A model generated the notes under the pieces. The model saw only the letters and a program-made list of their open reading frames with translations, did no database searches and had not been told where the DNA came from. Positions 8,883 through 17,804 of a stretch of 64,000 nucleotides of DNA are shown piece after piece. This DNA comes from CAIXLI01 sp964587125. Lineage in GTDB: Bacteria; Pseudomonadota; Alphaproteobacteria; UBA9219. The stretch is taken from the NCBI GenBank assembly GCA_964587125.1, contig CAZPKC010000006.1, positions 41,885 through 105,884 on the forward strand, read 5' to 3'. Position numbers and translations under genes: made by a program. The number at the start of each line of letters is the position of its first letter. Within the stretch, counting starts at the first letter, position 1.

Positions 8883-9902
8883 CTATTTCGGCAACTTGTC
8901 GAACAGAACAAGATACCCTGATGTCACCACGACCCAAAGCAGCGATACCGGCAAAAGGACTTTCCAGCCGATGCGCATCAACTGGTCGTAGCGATAGCGC
9001 GGCAACGTCGCGCGCACCCACAAAAACACAAAAAGGCACAGGGCGATCTTGGCGGCGAACCAGACGATGCCCGGGATGAAATCGAGCGCAGGGATCGGCG
9101 AAAGCCAGCCGCCCAAAAACAAAATGCTGGTGATCGCGCTCAGCAAAATCATGTTGGCGTATTCGCTTAAGAAGAACATCGCGAACGCCATCGACGAATA
9201 TTCGGTGTGAAAACCGCCGACGAGTTCGGATTCGCCTTCGGGAAGATCGAACGGATGCCGGTTCGTTTCCGCCAACGCGCAAATAAAAGTAACGACGAAC
9301 ATCGGCGTCAAAAGGCCGAATGCGAACCAGCCGTTGCGCTGCGCTTCGACAATCGCCGAGAGATTCAGCGAACCCGCGCAGAGAAGGACGGTGACGATCG
9401 CAAGCCCCGTCGATACCTCATAGGAAACCATCTGCGCGGCCGAGCGCAGCCCGCCCAAGAATGAGTATTTGGAGTTCGACGCCCATCCCGCAAAAACAAT
9501 TCCATAGACGCTGAGCGACGAAACGGCGATCAGATATAAAACGCCGACGTTGATGTCCGCCAAAACCACTCCGGCTTGAAACGGGATGACCGCCCAAGCC
9601 GCAAGCGCGAGGAAAAAAGCGAAAATCGGCGCGAGAAGGAATATGACTTTGTTCGCGCCCGTCGGCAGAACCGTTTCCTTGCCCAAAAGCTTCACGCCGT
9701 CCGCAACCGGCTGCAACAAACCAAAAGGCCCCGTCACGTTCGGCCCGCGCCGCAGTTGCATCGCGGCCATAACCCTGCGTTCGGCGTACGTAAGATACGC
9801 GACGGCGGCTAAAAGCGGCAGCACGACGCACAAGACCTTGAGGACGATCCAGAGGAGAGGCCAGACAGAAGGCCAAACGGTATTGAAGAAAAAGTCTTTC
9901 AT
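8883..9902 (-). CDS. nuoH: NADH-quinone oxidoreductase subunit H
   Basis: Quinone-site membrane subunit of complex I, 339 residues with about eight to nine helices. Landmarks: ERRVMAAMQLRRGPNVTGPFG, which faces the quinone channel, and ETNRHPFDLPEGESELVGGF, both highly conserved. It is spaced 3 bases after nuoG and 9 bases before nuoI. Confidence 0.97.
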   Translation of the reverse strand: MKDFFFNTVWPSVWPLLWIVLKVLCVVLPLLAAVAYLTYAERRVMAAMQLRRGPNVTGPFGLLQPVADGVKLLGKETVLPTGANKVIFLLAPIFAFFLALAAWAVIPFQAGVVLADINVGVLYLIAVSSLSVYGIVFAGWASNSKYSFLGGLRSAAQMVSYEVSTGLAIVTVLLCAGSLNLSAIVEAQRNGWFAFGLLTPMFVVTFICALAETNRHPFDLPEGESELVGGFHTEYSSMAFAMFFLSEYANMILLSAITSILFLGGWLSPIPALDFIPGIVWFAAKIALCLFVFLWVRATLPRYRYDQLMRIGWKVLLPVSLLWVVVTSGYLVLFDKLPK

Positions 9903-9905
9903 GAT

Positions 9906-11951
9906 TTATTCCGGAGCCTCCTTTGAAAGAAGGGGCAGGATAACTTCGGCGCATTTCTTCATCGTCGGCGAGGCGCGGCTGATGGGATCGGTCGCATAGA
10001 AATTCTCGATTGCGGGCGCGAACGGAATATTTTGAACGCTTCCCGCGCCGCCGAACCGCGACCACGCGGATTTTTCCGCAACGCCGATGTTGGCAAGCGC
10101 GGGAGCGCATTCGGCCATTTTCTCGCGCAGCTGCGTAATCGTGTCGAAAGGCAAAGGCGTTCCGAAAACGTCGGAGAAAGCGCGGATGATTTTCCAGTCC
10201 TCGCGCGCGTCGCCCGGCGGGAACGTCGCTTGCAACGCCAATTGCGGGCGGCCTTCGGTGTTGACGTAAGTTCCGGTCTTTTCGGTATAGGCCGCGCCCG
10301 GCAAAATCACGTCGGCATGATGCGCGCCTTTATCGCCGTGATGCCCTTGATAGATCACAAACGCATCTCCTAAATTTTTGAAATCGATTTCATCCGCGCC
10401 CAGAAGCCAGATCACATCCATACCGCCGCTAAGGATTTTGCGCGTTCCCGCGCCGCCCGTTTGCGGCAGAAAACCGAGATCGATTCCTCCCACGCGCGAT
10501 GCCGCAAGCTGAAGGACATTGAACCCGTTCCAATCCTCGCGTATTGCATTAAAATGTTCGGCTAACTCTCTGACGGTTCTGTGTAAAGCAGCACCGTCTG
10601 AACGCGCCAAAGCACTCGCGCCGAGAATGAGCATCGGCTTTTTCGCGGATTTAAAAACCGCCGCGAATGCGCCTTCGCCGTTCATCAGATCGGAGATGGA
10701 TTGCGGCGTGTTGCCGATATATGCGTGCGGGTACGAAAGATCGGCCGGAGACCCTATGAGGCCTATGCGACAACCTCCACGCAGCCAGCGTTTGCGGATG
10801 CGCGCGTTGACCATCGTTCCCTCAACGCGCGGATTGGTTCCGATAAGCAAAATCGCATCGGCCTCTTCGATCCCCGCGATGCCGCTGTTCATCATATAGG
10901 CCGCGCGACACGAAACGTCGTACTCCGCGCCGTCCTGCCTGCAATCCATGTTGGGCGAACCTATCGCCTCCATCAGGCATTTCAGCGCGAACATGGATTC
11001 GCAATCCGCGAGGTCTCCCGCCAAGGCCGCGACGCGGGATGCCGCGCTGTCATGAAGTTTTTCGGCGATAACGGAGAAGGCTTCATCCCACGAAGCGGGA
11101 ACGAGTTTTCCGTCACGGCGCACATAGGGCTTGTCGAGGCGTTGGCGTTTAAGCCCGTCGATAGCGAAGCGCGTTTTATCGTTGATCCATTCCTCGTTGA
11201 TGCCGTCGTTGCGGCGAGGAAGGACGCGCATGACCTCGTTGCCGCGCGTATCGACGCGGATATTGCTGCCAATTGCGTCGAACACGTCGATGGTTTCGGT
11301 TTTCTGAAGTTCCCACGAGCGATAGGTAAAGGCCGCAGGTTTATTCGTCAAAGCCCCCGTGGGGCAGATGTCGATAAGATTGCCCGAAAGCTCGGACGTC
11401 AGCGCGCGCGAAATATAGGTATCGATTTCAAGATTCTCGCCGCGATACATGCCGCCCAATTCGGGCGTGCCGCAAATCTCGTCGAGAAAACGGATGCAGC
11501 GCGTGCAATGGATGCAGCGCGTCATCGCGGTTTTGATAAGCGGCCCCAGTTCTTTTTCTTTAACGACGCGTTTGTCGTCTTTATACCGGCCGCAGGAACA
11601 TCCATAGGCCACGGCTTCGTCCTGCAGATCGCATTCGCCGCCGCGGTCGCAGATGGGGCAATCGAGGGGGTGGTTGATGAGCAAAAGTTCCATCACGCCT
11701 TGGCGCGCTTTTTTGACCATCGGCGTGTCTGTATGCACCACCATTCCCTCGGCGCAGGGTTGCGCGCAACTGGGAACTGGTTTCGGATTTTTTTCGATTT
11801 CGACGAGGCACATGCGGCAATTGGCCGGAACGCTGAGCTTGTCGTGGCAGCAGAAATGCGGGATTTCGACGCCCGCCTGCTGCGCGGCCTGCAAAATGCT
11901 CGTGCCCGCCGCGACTTCAAGTTGAATGCCATTGATGGTCAGTTTAGGCAT
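9906..11951 (-). CDS. nuoG: NADH-quinone oxidoreductase subunit G
   Basis: Peripheral-arm iron-sulfur subunit. The N-terminal ferredoxin domain has CCHDKLSVPANCRMC for a 2Fe-2S cluster, then the CPICDRGGECDLQD and CIHCTRCIRF cluster regions, followed by a molybdopterin-oxidoreductase-like domain. The product is 681 residues. The ATG at 11951 (MPKLTINGIQ) is chosen over a GTG at 11960. The upstream gene should be nuoF, but a palindromic repeat (11974-12128) and a GIY-YIG gene intervene, leaving a 5' leader that contains a large folded structure just before the start codon. Confidence 0.97.
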   Translation of the reverse strand: MPKLTINGIQLEVAAGTSILQAAQQAGVEIPHFCCHDKLSVPANCRMCLVEIEKNPKPVPSCAQPCAEGMVVHTDTPMVKKARQGVMELLLINHPLDCPICDRGGECDLQDEAVAYGCSCGRYKDDKRVVKEKELGPLIKTAMTRCIHCTRCIRFLDEICGTPELGGMYRGENLEIDTYISRALTSELSGNLIDICPTGALTNKPAAFTYRSWELQKTETIDVFDAIGSNIRVDTRGNEVMRVLPRRNDGINEEWINDKTRFAIDGLKRQRLDKPYVRRDGKLVPASWDEAFSVIAEKLHDSAASRVAALAGDLADCESMFALKCLMEAIGSPNMDCRQDGAEYDVSCRAAYMMNSGIAGIEEADAILLIGTNPRVEGTMVNARIRKRWLRGGCRIGLIGSPADLSYPHAYIGNTPQSISDLMNGEGAFAAVFKSAKKPMLILGASALARSDGAALHRTVRELAEHFNAIREDWNGFNVLQLAASRVGGIDLGFLPQTGGAGTRKILSGGMDVIWLLGADEIDFKNLGDAFVIYQGHHGDKGAHHADVILPGAAYTEKTGTYVNTEGRPQLALQATFPPGDAREDWKIIRAFSDVFGTPLPFDTITQLREKMAECAPALANIGVAEKSAWSRFGGAGSVQNIPFAPAIENFYATDPISRASPTMKKCAEVILPLLSKEAPE

Positions 11952-11973
11952 GCACTGCACCGATAAAAAATGC

Positions 11974-12128
11974 CGTCATTCCGGAAAATTCGCTTTTTTG
12001 CCCCTGCTTGCAAAAATGCGAATTTATCCGGAATCCGATTTGCTTGGTTTGCTTACGGAAAGAGAACCAAATCGGATTCCGCATAAATTTTCTCTCGCTT
12101 TGCGAAGAGAAAATTTTGCGGAATGACG
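11974..12128. repeat. cloverleaf-like palindromic repeat, copy 1 (155 bp)
   Basis: The element begins CGTCATTCCG and ends CGGAATGACG, a perfect 10-bp terminal inverted repeat. Inside are three further stems: arm A pairs roughly 11979-12000 with 12010-12033; arm B pairs 12031-12042 with 12068-12079 (12 bp perfect); arm C pairs 12085-12095 with 12106-12116 (11 bp perfect, extended by a CGC/GCG tip). Together they would fold into a four-way, tRNA-like shape as RNA or single-stranded DNA. It sits between the GIY-YIG gene and nuoG. A related copy in opposite orientation lies at 59691-59807. It carries no coding potential; it resembles a REP- or MITE-type dispersed element. Confidence 0.85.
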
Positions 12129-12151
12129 AGGATATATTGATGGCAGACGGG

Positions 12152-12445
12152 TTAGTTAAGATGGTCGTAGAGATCGATCCATTTCGGATTAAGCTTTTTA
12201 ACAAGCTCGATCTTCCAAAGGCGTTTCCATTTTTTGACTTTCTTTTCAAAGGTAATGGCTTCGATTGCAGTTGGAAACTCGGCGCACCAGACAAGCTTTT
12301 TAAGGCCGTACTTTTTGGTATGTCCTTTGATAAGTCCTTCTCGATGCTCATGTGCGCGCCGCGCGATATTGTTTGTGACGCCGACATAGAGAGTGCCGTA
12401 AGGTTCGTCAGTGACGATATATACCCAAAAGCGCCTTTCATTCAT
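12152..12445 (-). CDS. GIY-YIG endonuclease domain protein between nuoF and nuoG
   Basis: A 97-residue stand-alone GIY-YIG nuclease domain of the UPF0213/YhbQ-like type. The first motif is WVYIVT followed nine residues on by TLYVGVT; then come the conserved Arg/His stretch (NNIARRAHEH) and the Glu in FEKKVKKWKR. Proteins like this are widespread in bacteria and mostly uncharacterised. Its ATG overlaps the nuoF stop by four bases, so it is translated from the complex I mRNA. A palindromic repeat follows it. The placement inside nuo looks like an insertion of a gene-plus-repeat cassette. Confidence 0.93.
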   Translation of the reverse strand: MNERRFWVYIVTDEPYGTLYVGVTNNIARRAHEHREGLIKGHTKKYGLKKLVWCAEFPTAIEAITFEKKVKKWKRLWKIELVKKLNPKWIDLYDHLN

Positions 12446-13722
12446 GCCACCTTCGCTTTCTTGCGATAGTTTTCGATACGCTCGATCATAAGCGGCTTGA
12501 AGTGGCGGATGAGGCCTTGGATGGGCCAGACCGCGCCGTCGGCGAACGCGCAGATCGTGCGGCCTTCGATTTCCTTCGTCACGTCGAGCATCATGTCGAT
12601 TTCGTCAACCGTCGCGTTGCCCTCGGCCATCCGCGTCATCATGCGCCAAAGCCAGCCCATGCCTTCGCGGCACGGCGTGCATTGGCCGCACGTTTCGTGC
12701 TTGTAAAAGCGGCTGATGCGCGCGACGGCGGAAATAATATCGGTTGATTTGTCCATCACGATCACCGCCGCCGTGCCGAGACTCGAATGAACGCTTTGCA
12801 GCGCGTCAAAATCCATCAGCACCGTGTCGCAGATTTCCTTGGGGATAAGCGGCATCGAGGAACCGCCGGGAATGACGGCAAGCAAATTATCCCAGCCGCC
12901 GCGAACGCCTCCGGCGTGTTTCTCGATAAGCTCTTTCAAGGGAATGCTCATCGCCTCTTCGACATTGCAGGGTTCGTTGACATGGCCGGAAAGGCAGAAC
13001 AATTTCGTGCCGCTGTTTTTGGGACGTCCGAAGCTTGTATACCAATTCGCGCCGCGCCGGAGGATTTCAGGCACCGAGGCGAGCGTCTCGACGTTGTTGA
13101 CCGTCGTCGGGCAGGAATAAAGTCCCGCGTTTGCCGGAAACGGCGGCTTGTTGCGTGGCTGGCCTTTTTTGCCTTCGAGGCTTTCCATGAGCGCGGTTTC
13201 TTCGCCGCAGATATAGCCGCCCGCCCCACGATGCAGATAAACGTCGCAATCCCATCCCGAACCCGCGGCGTTTTTGCCGAGCAGGCCGTAAGCATAAGCC
13301 TCGTCGATCGCCTGTTGCAGAATTTGGGCTTCGTTGAAAAATTCTCCGCGAATGTAGATATAGGCCGCATGCGCGTTGATCGCGAAGGCCGCGATGAGCG
13401 CGCCTTCGAGCAGACGATGCGGATCGTGGCGCAAAATATCGCGGTCCTTGCACGTTCCGGGTTCGGATTCGTCGGCGTTGACGAGAAGATAGTGCGGCTT
13501 CTCGGAGGGCTTCGGCATGAACGACCATTTCATGCCCGTGGGGAACCCTGCCCCGCCGCGTCCGCGCAAGCTCGATTTTTTGATTTCGTCGATGATTGCG
13601 GATGCGCCTTTCCCGATGATTTCCGCCGTTTTATCCCAAACGCCGCGCCGCCGCGCGGCCGCGAGGTTCCAGCTCTCGAAGCCGTAAAGATTGGTGAAGA
13701 CGCGATCTTTGTCTTTAAGCAT
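12442..13722 (-). CDS. nuoF: NADH-quinone oxidoreductase subunit F
   Basis: NADH- and FMN-binding subunit at the tip of the peripheral arm. The glycine-rich RGRGGAGFPTGMKW (FMN/NADH site), the VNADESEPGT strand and CGQCTPCREG with a later Cys (TICAFADGAVWP) for the N3 4Fe-4S cluster are all present. The protein is 426 residues. It overlaps nuoE by 8 bases upstream and the GIY-YIG gene by 4 bases downstream. Confidence 0.98.
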   Translation of the reverse strand: MLKDKDRVFTNLYGFESWNLAAARRRGVWDKTAEIIGKGASAIIDEIKKSSLRGRGGAGFPTGMKWSFMPKPSEKPHYLLVNADESEPGTCKDRDILRHDPHRLLEGALIAAFAINAHAAYIYIRGEFFNEAQILQQAIDEAYAYGLLGKNAAGSGWDCDVYLHRGAGGYICGEETALMESLEGKKGQPRNKPPFPANAGLYSCPTTVNNVETLASVPEILRRGANWYTSFGRPKNSGTKLFCLSGHVNEPCNVEEAMSIPLKELIEKHAGGVRGGWDNLLAVIPGGSSMPLIPKEICDTVLMDFDALQSVHSSLGTAAVIVMDKSTDIISAVARISRFYKHETCGQCTPCREGMGWLWRMMTRMAEGNATVDEIDMMLDVTKEIEGRTICAFADGAVWPIQGLIRHFKPLMIERIENYRKKAKVA

Positions 13723-14320
13723 CTGGTTTCGCCTTTTCTTTCAGGCTCGTCGGCCCGCTTTGGGCGCACGATCCGCGGCGTCCCGTTTGCGAGCCCGCTT
13801 TGGGTCTTTTGCCGACTTTCAGCGCGTCAAGAATATTTTCCATTGTTTCAGGCGTGAGGTCTTCGTAAACATCGTCGTTGATCTGAACCACCGGCGCGTT
13901 GACGCACGCGCCAAGGCATTCGACCTCGCATAGCGTAAATTTTCCGTCCCCCGTCGTTTCATCCATGCCGATGCCGAGTTTCTTTTGGCACGCGTGGACG
14001 ACGCCGTCCGAGCCGCGCAGTCCGCACGAAATCGCCGTGCAGATTTGGACAAGGTTTTCGCCGACGGGCTTCAAATTGAACATCGTGTAGAAAGTGGCGA
14101 CCTCGTAAACGCGCACGGGCGGCATATCGAGCATCTTTGCGACCGCGTCCATCGCGGCTTGAGGAAGCCAGTTGCCGCACTGCCGCTGCGCGAGGTCGAG
14201 AAGAGGTATCACGGCGCTGGCTTGGCGGCCTTGCGGATATTTGGCGATAATTTTCTGCGCCTGCGCGAGATTTTCGGCGGTAAAGGCGAAGGGTTCGGGC
14301 TGTTGGTTCGCTTTCTTCAT
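13715..14320 (-). CDS. nuoE: NADH-quinone oxidoreductase subunit E
   Basis: Thioredoxin-like 2Fe-2S subunit (cluster N1a). The four ligands are visible as CTAISC and CLGAC (in CEVECLGACVNAP). Length 201 residues, slightly long because of a C-terminal Lys/Gly/Ser-rich tail after the conserved fold. It overlaps nuoD by 4 bases and nuoF by 8. Confidence 0.97.
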   Translation of the reverse strand: MKKANQQPEPFAFTAENLAQAQKIIAKYPQGRQASAVIPLLDLAQRQCGNWLPQAAMDAVAKMLDMPPVRVYEVATFYTMFNLKPVGENLVQICTAISCGLRGSDGVVHACQKKLGIGMDETTGDGKFTLCEVECLGACVNAPVVQINDDVYEDLTPETMENILDALKVGKRPKAGSQTGRRGSCAQSGPTSLKEKAKPDA

Positions 14321-15528
14321 CTATCCACCTCCCCGAACACAAGATCAAGGCTGCCGATGATCGCGACGGTATCGGCCAGCATATGGCCTTTGCAAATTTC
14401 ATCAATGGCTTGCAGATGCGCGAAACCCGTCGAGCGGATGTGGCAGCGGTACGGCCTGTTCGTGCCGTCCGCCACGAGGTAGACGCCGAATTCGCCTTTC
14501 GCGCTTTCAACTGCCGTGTAGGTTTCTCCGGCCGGAACGTGGAAGCCTTCGGAATAAAGTTTGAAGTGGTGAATCATCGCTTCCATCGACGTTTTCATCT
14601 CGTCGCGGCGCGGCGGGGTCACTTTGCGGTCGTCGGATATAACAAGGCCTTCGGGCATGTCTTTCAGGCATTGGCGGATGATGCGCGCCGATTGGCGCAT
14701 TTCGTTAAGCCGCACGAGATAACGCGCGAAGCAATCGCCCGTTTTCCCGACCGGTATGTCGAAATCGCACCGGTCGTAAACGTCGTAGGGCTGGGACTTG
14801 CGCAAATCCCACGCGACGCCCGACGCGCGCAGCATCGGGCCCGAAAAGCCCCAATCGAGCGCCTGTTGCTTCGAAACAATGCCGATGTCCACCGTGCGTT
14901 GGCGGAAAATGCGGTTTCCGGTCAGAAGCTCTTCGAGATCGTCGATGAATTTGGGGAAATTCTCGGCCCACGCCTCGATATCTTCGGCAAGGCCTTCGGG
15001 CAAATCCTGATGCACGCCGCCGGGCCGGAAATAATTCGTGTGCATCCGCGCGCCGGACACGCGTTCGTAAAATTCCATCAGGATTTCGCGTTGTTCGAAC
15101 CCCCACAAGGACGGCGTCACCGCGCCCAAGTCGATCGCAAACGTCGTGAGGCAGAGAAGATGATTCATGACGCGCGTGATTTCCGCGTACAGGACGCGGA
15201 TATATTGCGCGCGCAAAGGCGGTTCGAGGCCGAGCAGTTTTTCTATCGCCAGAACGAACGCGTGCTCCTGCCCCAAAGGCGCCACGTAATCGAGGCGGTC
15301 GAAATAGGGAAGCGCCTGAAGATAGGTTTTGTATTCGATGAGCTTTTCCGTGCCGCGATGAAGAAGGCCGATATGCGGATCGGCGCGTTCGACGACTTCG
15401 CCGTCCATTTCCAAAATCATGCGCAGGACTCCGTGCGCGGCAGGGTGTTGCGGGCCGAAATTGATCGTGAACGGCACGATCTTTTTGCCGTCGCGTTCCT
15501 CAGTCTGTTCGGGAAAGAAGTCGGTCAT
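14317..15528 (-). CDS. nuoD: NADH-quinone oxidoreductase subunit D
   Basis: 49-kDa-type subunit that forms the quinone-binding cavity with NuoB. Landmarks are NFGPQHPAAHGVLRM near the N-terminus, HIGLLHRGTEKL and the C-terminal DLVFGEVDR. The ATG at 15528 gives a 403-residue product (MTDFFPEQTEER) and overlaps the nuoC stop as ATGA; in-frame codons further upstream would lie inside nuoC. Confidence 0.97.
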   Translation of the reverse strand: MTDFFPEQTEERDGKKIVPFTINFGPQHPAAHGVLRMILEMDGEVVERADPHIGLLHRGTEKLIEYKTYLQALPYFDRLDYVAPLGQEHAFVLAIEKLLGLEPPLRAQYIRVLYAEITRVMNHLLCLTTFAIDLGAVTPSLWGFEQREILMEFYERVSGARMHTNYFRPGGVHQDLPEGLAEDIEAWAENFPKFIDDLEELLTGNRIFRQRTVDIGIVSKQQALDWGFSGPMLRASGVAWDLRKSQPYDVYDRCDFDIPVGKTGDCFARYLVRLNEMRQSARIIRQCLKDMPEGLVISDDRKVTPPRRDEMKTSMEAMIHHFKLYSEGFHVPAGETYTAVESAKGEFGVYLVADGTNRPYRCHIRSTGFAHLQAIDEICKGHMLADTVAIIGSLDLVFGEVDR

Positions 15529-16121
15529 TTTTCCCCGTCTCCCCGAAGTTGCACGTCCGTCATGCCTTCCCAAGGACTTAGGAAATCGAAATTGCGGAAG
15601 TCCTGCGGAAGCTTGACCGGCTCGTACACGACGCGTTTCTGATCCGCGTCATAACGAACTTCGACGTAGCCGGTCAGAGGAAAATCCTTGCAGAGCGGAT
15701 GCCCTTCGAATCCGTAATCGGTCAGAATACGGCGCAAATCGGGATGGCCCGAAAAAGCGATGCCGAACATGTCCCACGCCTCGCGCTCGAACCAGCCTGC
15801 GGATTTAAAAACGCCCGTTGCCGTCGGAACAGGCGTATTTTCGTCAGTATGAAGTTTGACGCGTATTCGCGCGTTAAACTTCAGGCTGAGAAGCTGGTAG
15901 ACGACTTCAAAGCGCTCGGGACGGTCGGGATAATCCGCGCCGCAGATATCCATAAGCTGGCTCATCATGATTTTGGGATCGTCGCGCAGAATTTGCAAAA
16001 CCTCGACGATGCGCGCGCGCGGCACCGCGACCGACAATTCGCCGAGATCGACGGACGATTGAATGACTGCCGTGCCGAGGGCGCGGAGGACTTCGTCTCG
16101 AAGGTCTTCAATCGGAAACAT
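15525..16121 (-). CDS. nuoC: NADH-quinone oxidoreductase subunit C
   Basis: 30-kDa-type peripheral subunit, separate from NuoD as in alphaproteobacteria and mitochondria. The conserved ERFEVVYQLLSL and SAGWFEREAWDMFGIAFSGHPDLRRIL stretches identify it. The ATG at 16121 (MFPIEDLRDEV) is chosen, two bases after the nuoB stop, giving 198 residues; the open frame upstream of it is nuoB antiframe and has no family similarity. Confidence 0.96.
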   Translation of the reverse strand: MFPIEDLRDEVLRALGTAVIQSSVDLGELSVAVPRARIVEVLQILRDDPKIMMSQLMDICGADYPDRPERFEVVYQLLSLKFNARIRVKLHTDENTPVPTATGVFKSAGWFEREAWDMFGIAFSGHPDLRRILTDYGFEGHPLCKDFPLTGYVEVRYDADQKRVVYEPVKLPQDFRNFDFLSPWEGMTDVQLRGDGEK

Positions 16122-16123
16122 GA

Positions 16124-16639
16124 TTACACCCTGCGGATGACTTTTTTGCCGCGCCTGATCTTGCGCTGCAATTGCAAAAGCCCGTACACAAGCGCCTCCG
16201 CCGACGGCGGGCAACCCGGAATGTAGATATCGACGGGAACGATGCGGTCGCACCCGCGCACTACCGAATAGGAATAATGGTAATAGCCGCCGCCGTTCGC
16301 GCAACTTCCCATCGAGATGACCCAGCGCGGCTCCGGCATTTGGTCGTAGAGCCTGCGCAATGCCGGAGCCATTTTGTTGGTCAAAGTTCCCGCCACGATC
16401 ATTACGTCGGATTGGCGCGGCGAAGGCCGCGGCATCATGCCGTAACGGTCGAGGTCATAGCGGCTCATGAACGCGTGGATCATTTCGATGCCGCAGCACG
16501 CCAAGCCGAACGTCATCGGCCACATAGATCCCGCGCGCGCCCACGTCAGAAGATCGTCGATTTTCGCCAGAACGAAGTTCTTGCCTTCACCCTCCTCGCT
16601 CGGCTGCGCGGCAATTTGGCTTGGATTGGTTATTCCCAT
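16124..16639 (-). CDS. nuoB: NADH-quinone oxidoreductase subunit B
   Basis: PSST-type subunit that carries terminal cluster N2. Cluster ligands are seen in LACCGIEMIH, MGSCANGGGYY and PGCPPSAEAL. The start is set at the ATG at 16639 (MGITNPSQ) because AAGGAG lies seven bases upstream; an ATG at 16660 in frame is possible. Either start overlaps the end of nuoA. The product is 171 residues. Confidence 0.97.
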   Translation of the reverse strand: MGITNPSQIAAQPSEEGEGKNFVLAKIDDLLTWARAGSMWPMTFGLACCGIEMIHAFMSRYDLDRYGMMPRPSPRQSDVMIVAGTLTNKMAPALRRLYDQMPEPRWVISMGSCANGGGYYHYSYSVVRGCDRIVPVDIYIPGCPPSAEALVYGLLQLQRKIRRGKKVIRRV

Positions 16640-16998
16640 TCCAAGGCTCCTTTCTTCCATTCATAGACAAAGCCTATGGCAAGCACCAAAAGGAACAGCA
16701 TCATCGACAAAAATCCGGCCAAGCCGATGTCGCCGAGCGCAATCGCCCACGGGAAAAGAAACGCGAGTTCGAGATCGAAGATGATAAATAAAATGGCGAC
16801 AAGATAAAAACGCACGTCGAATTTGGCGCGCGCGTCTCCGAAAGCCGGAAAGCCGCATTCGTAGGCGGAATTCTTCTCGGCATCCGGTTTTTGCTTGGCC
16901 AAAAGAAAGGAAAGCCCGACGGCGGCAAGGGCGACCGCAAAAGCGACGCCAAGAAAGATCAGAATGGGAAGATAGTCGATCAAAAGGCCGCTGAGCAT
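16630..16998 (-). CDS. nuoA: NADH-quinone oxidoreductase subunit A
   Basis: Small membrane subunit, 122 residues with three helices. The loop AYECGFPAFGDARAKFDVRF contains the Cys that moves during the active/deactive change in related complexes. It opens the complex I gene series. The 88 bases before it contain no convincing promoter; transcription could also enter from the phosphatase gene upstream on the same strand. Confidence 0.97.
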   Translation of the reverse strand: MLSGLLIDYLPILIFLGVAFAVALAAVGLSFLLAKQKPDAEKNSAYECGFPAFGDARAKFDVRFYLVAILFIIFDLELAFLFPWAIALGDIGLAGFLSMMLFLLVLAIGFVYEWKKGALEWE

Positions 16999-17086
16999 GG
17001 GGAAAAACTCGGGTTGCGGGACTCTGGAAACGATTGAAACATCCGATGGTTAGGCGGGAAAATCAAGGGGATTCAGAGGGCTGTTC

Positions 17087-17794
17087 TTAATGTTCCTCGA
17101 TCTCTTCACGCGCGGCGTTAAGATCGTCCTGAAAATCTGGGTTTGCGGTCAGCGCGCCCACAATCAGCATCGCCAGCAAGCGTCCGCCTTCGAGATCGAC
17201 GGGAAAATGGACGCCCGCTTCGACCCTGCGGAGGGCGATGGCATCGGCGCGGGCGCGTAAGGCGGAAAGTTCCTCGGGAGCCAGCATCCCCAGAACTTCG
17301 GCAAGCACGCGCGACCCGGTTGTGTGGCCGCTGGGATAGGCTGGGCTTGCGTCAATCGGATCGACATAAAGTTTTACATGAGGATCGGCAAGATAAGGCC
17401 TTCTGGTGTGCCAGAATTTTTTGTCGGCATCCACCACCTGCCCCGTGGCACTCATCACGCGATCAAGAAGGGCGAATGTTTTTGGCAAGCGTTCGCGGGT
17501 AAAAGCGGGGCCAAGGGTATCCGTAAGCAATTCAATCCGGAATTTTTGTTCGTCCCTGATCGCGAAAAGTTCGGCGGGAGACAGATGGCGTTGCGCATGC
17601 AAAATGGCTTTGATTTGGGATTTCCACGCGGAACCGCCTTCTTCAGGCGGAGGGAGCAAAAGTTGGGGCGGCAAAAATTGCGCCTGAATATAGTTTTGTT
17701 CGGCAACCGCTGCCCAAGGCGTTGACGGCACGGCAACGCCACAGAAACAGACAAGGGCGACGACGACAAAACGATAGAAGCGCGGCAGAAACAA
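17087..17794 (-). CDS. class A acid phosphatase, PAP2 superfamily
   Basis: A secreted phosphatase of 235 residues with an N-terminal signal peptide (cleavage likely after the AAVA near residue 31). The three PAP2 phosphatase motifs are intact: KKFWHTRRP (K-x6-RP), PSGHTTGSR, and RRVEAGVHFPVD (the His and Asp of motif 3). Family members hydrolyse phosphomonoesters in the periplasm. It is 10 bases downstream of a lipoprotein gene and reads toward nuoA, so the pair may form a two-gene unit or the head of the nuo transcript. Confidence 0.9.
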   Translation of the reverse strand: MFLPRFYRFVVVALVCFCGVAVPSTPWAAVAEQNYIQAQFLPPQLLLPPPEEGGSAWKSQIKAILHAQRHLSPAELFAIRDEQKFRIELLTDTLGPAFTRERLPKTFALLDRVMSATGQVVDADKKFWHTRRPYLADPHVKLYVDPIDASPAYPSGHTTGSRVLAEVLGMLAPEELSALRARADAIALRRVEAGVHFPVDLEGGRLLAMLIVGALTANPDFQDDLNAAREEIEEH

Positions 17795-17804
17795 GGAATT
17801 CTCC

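Noticed and set aside
12152..12445. GIY-YIG gene considered as a homing endonuclease in an intron or intein
   Set aside because: nuoF and nuoG are both complete, so no gene is interrupted, and the short single-domain form is the common stand-alone type.
12008..12469. 153-codon plus-strand frame across the repeat and the GIY-YIG gene
   Set aside because: It is the complement of the GIY-YIG reading frame; the minus-strand protein has clear family motifs.
16040..16304. N-terminal extension of nuoC reaching to 16304
   Set aside because: The first 61 codons overlap nuoB in another frame and show no similarity to NuoC; the ATG at 16121 fits the family start.
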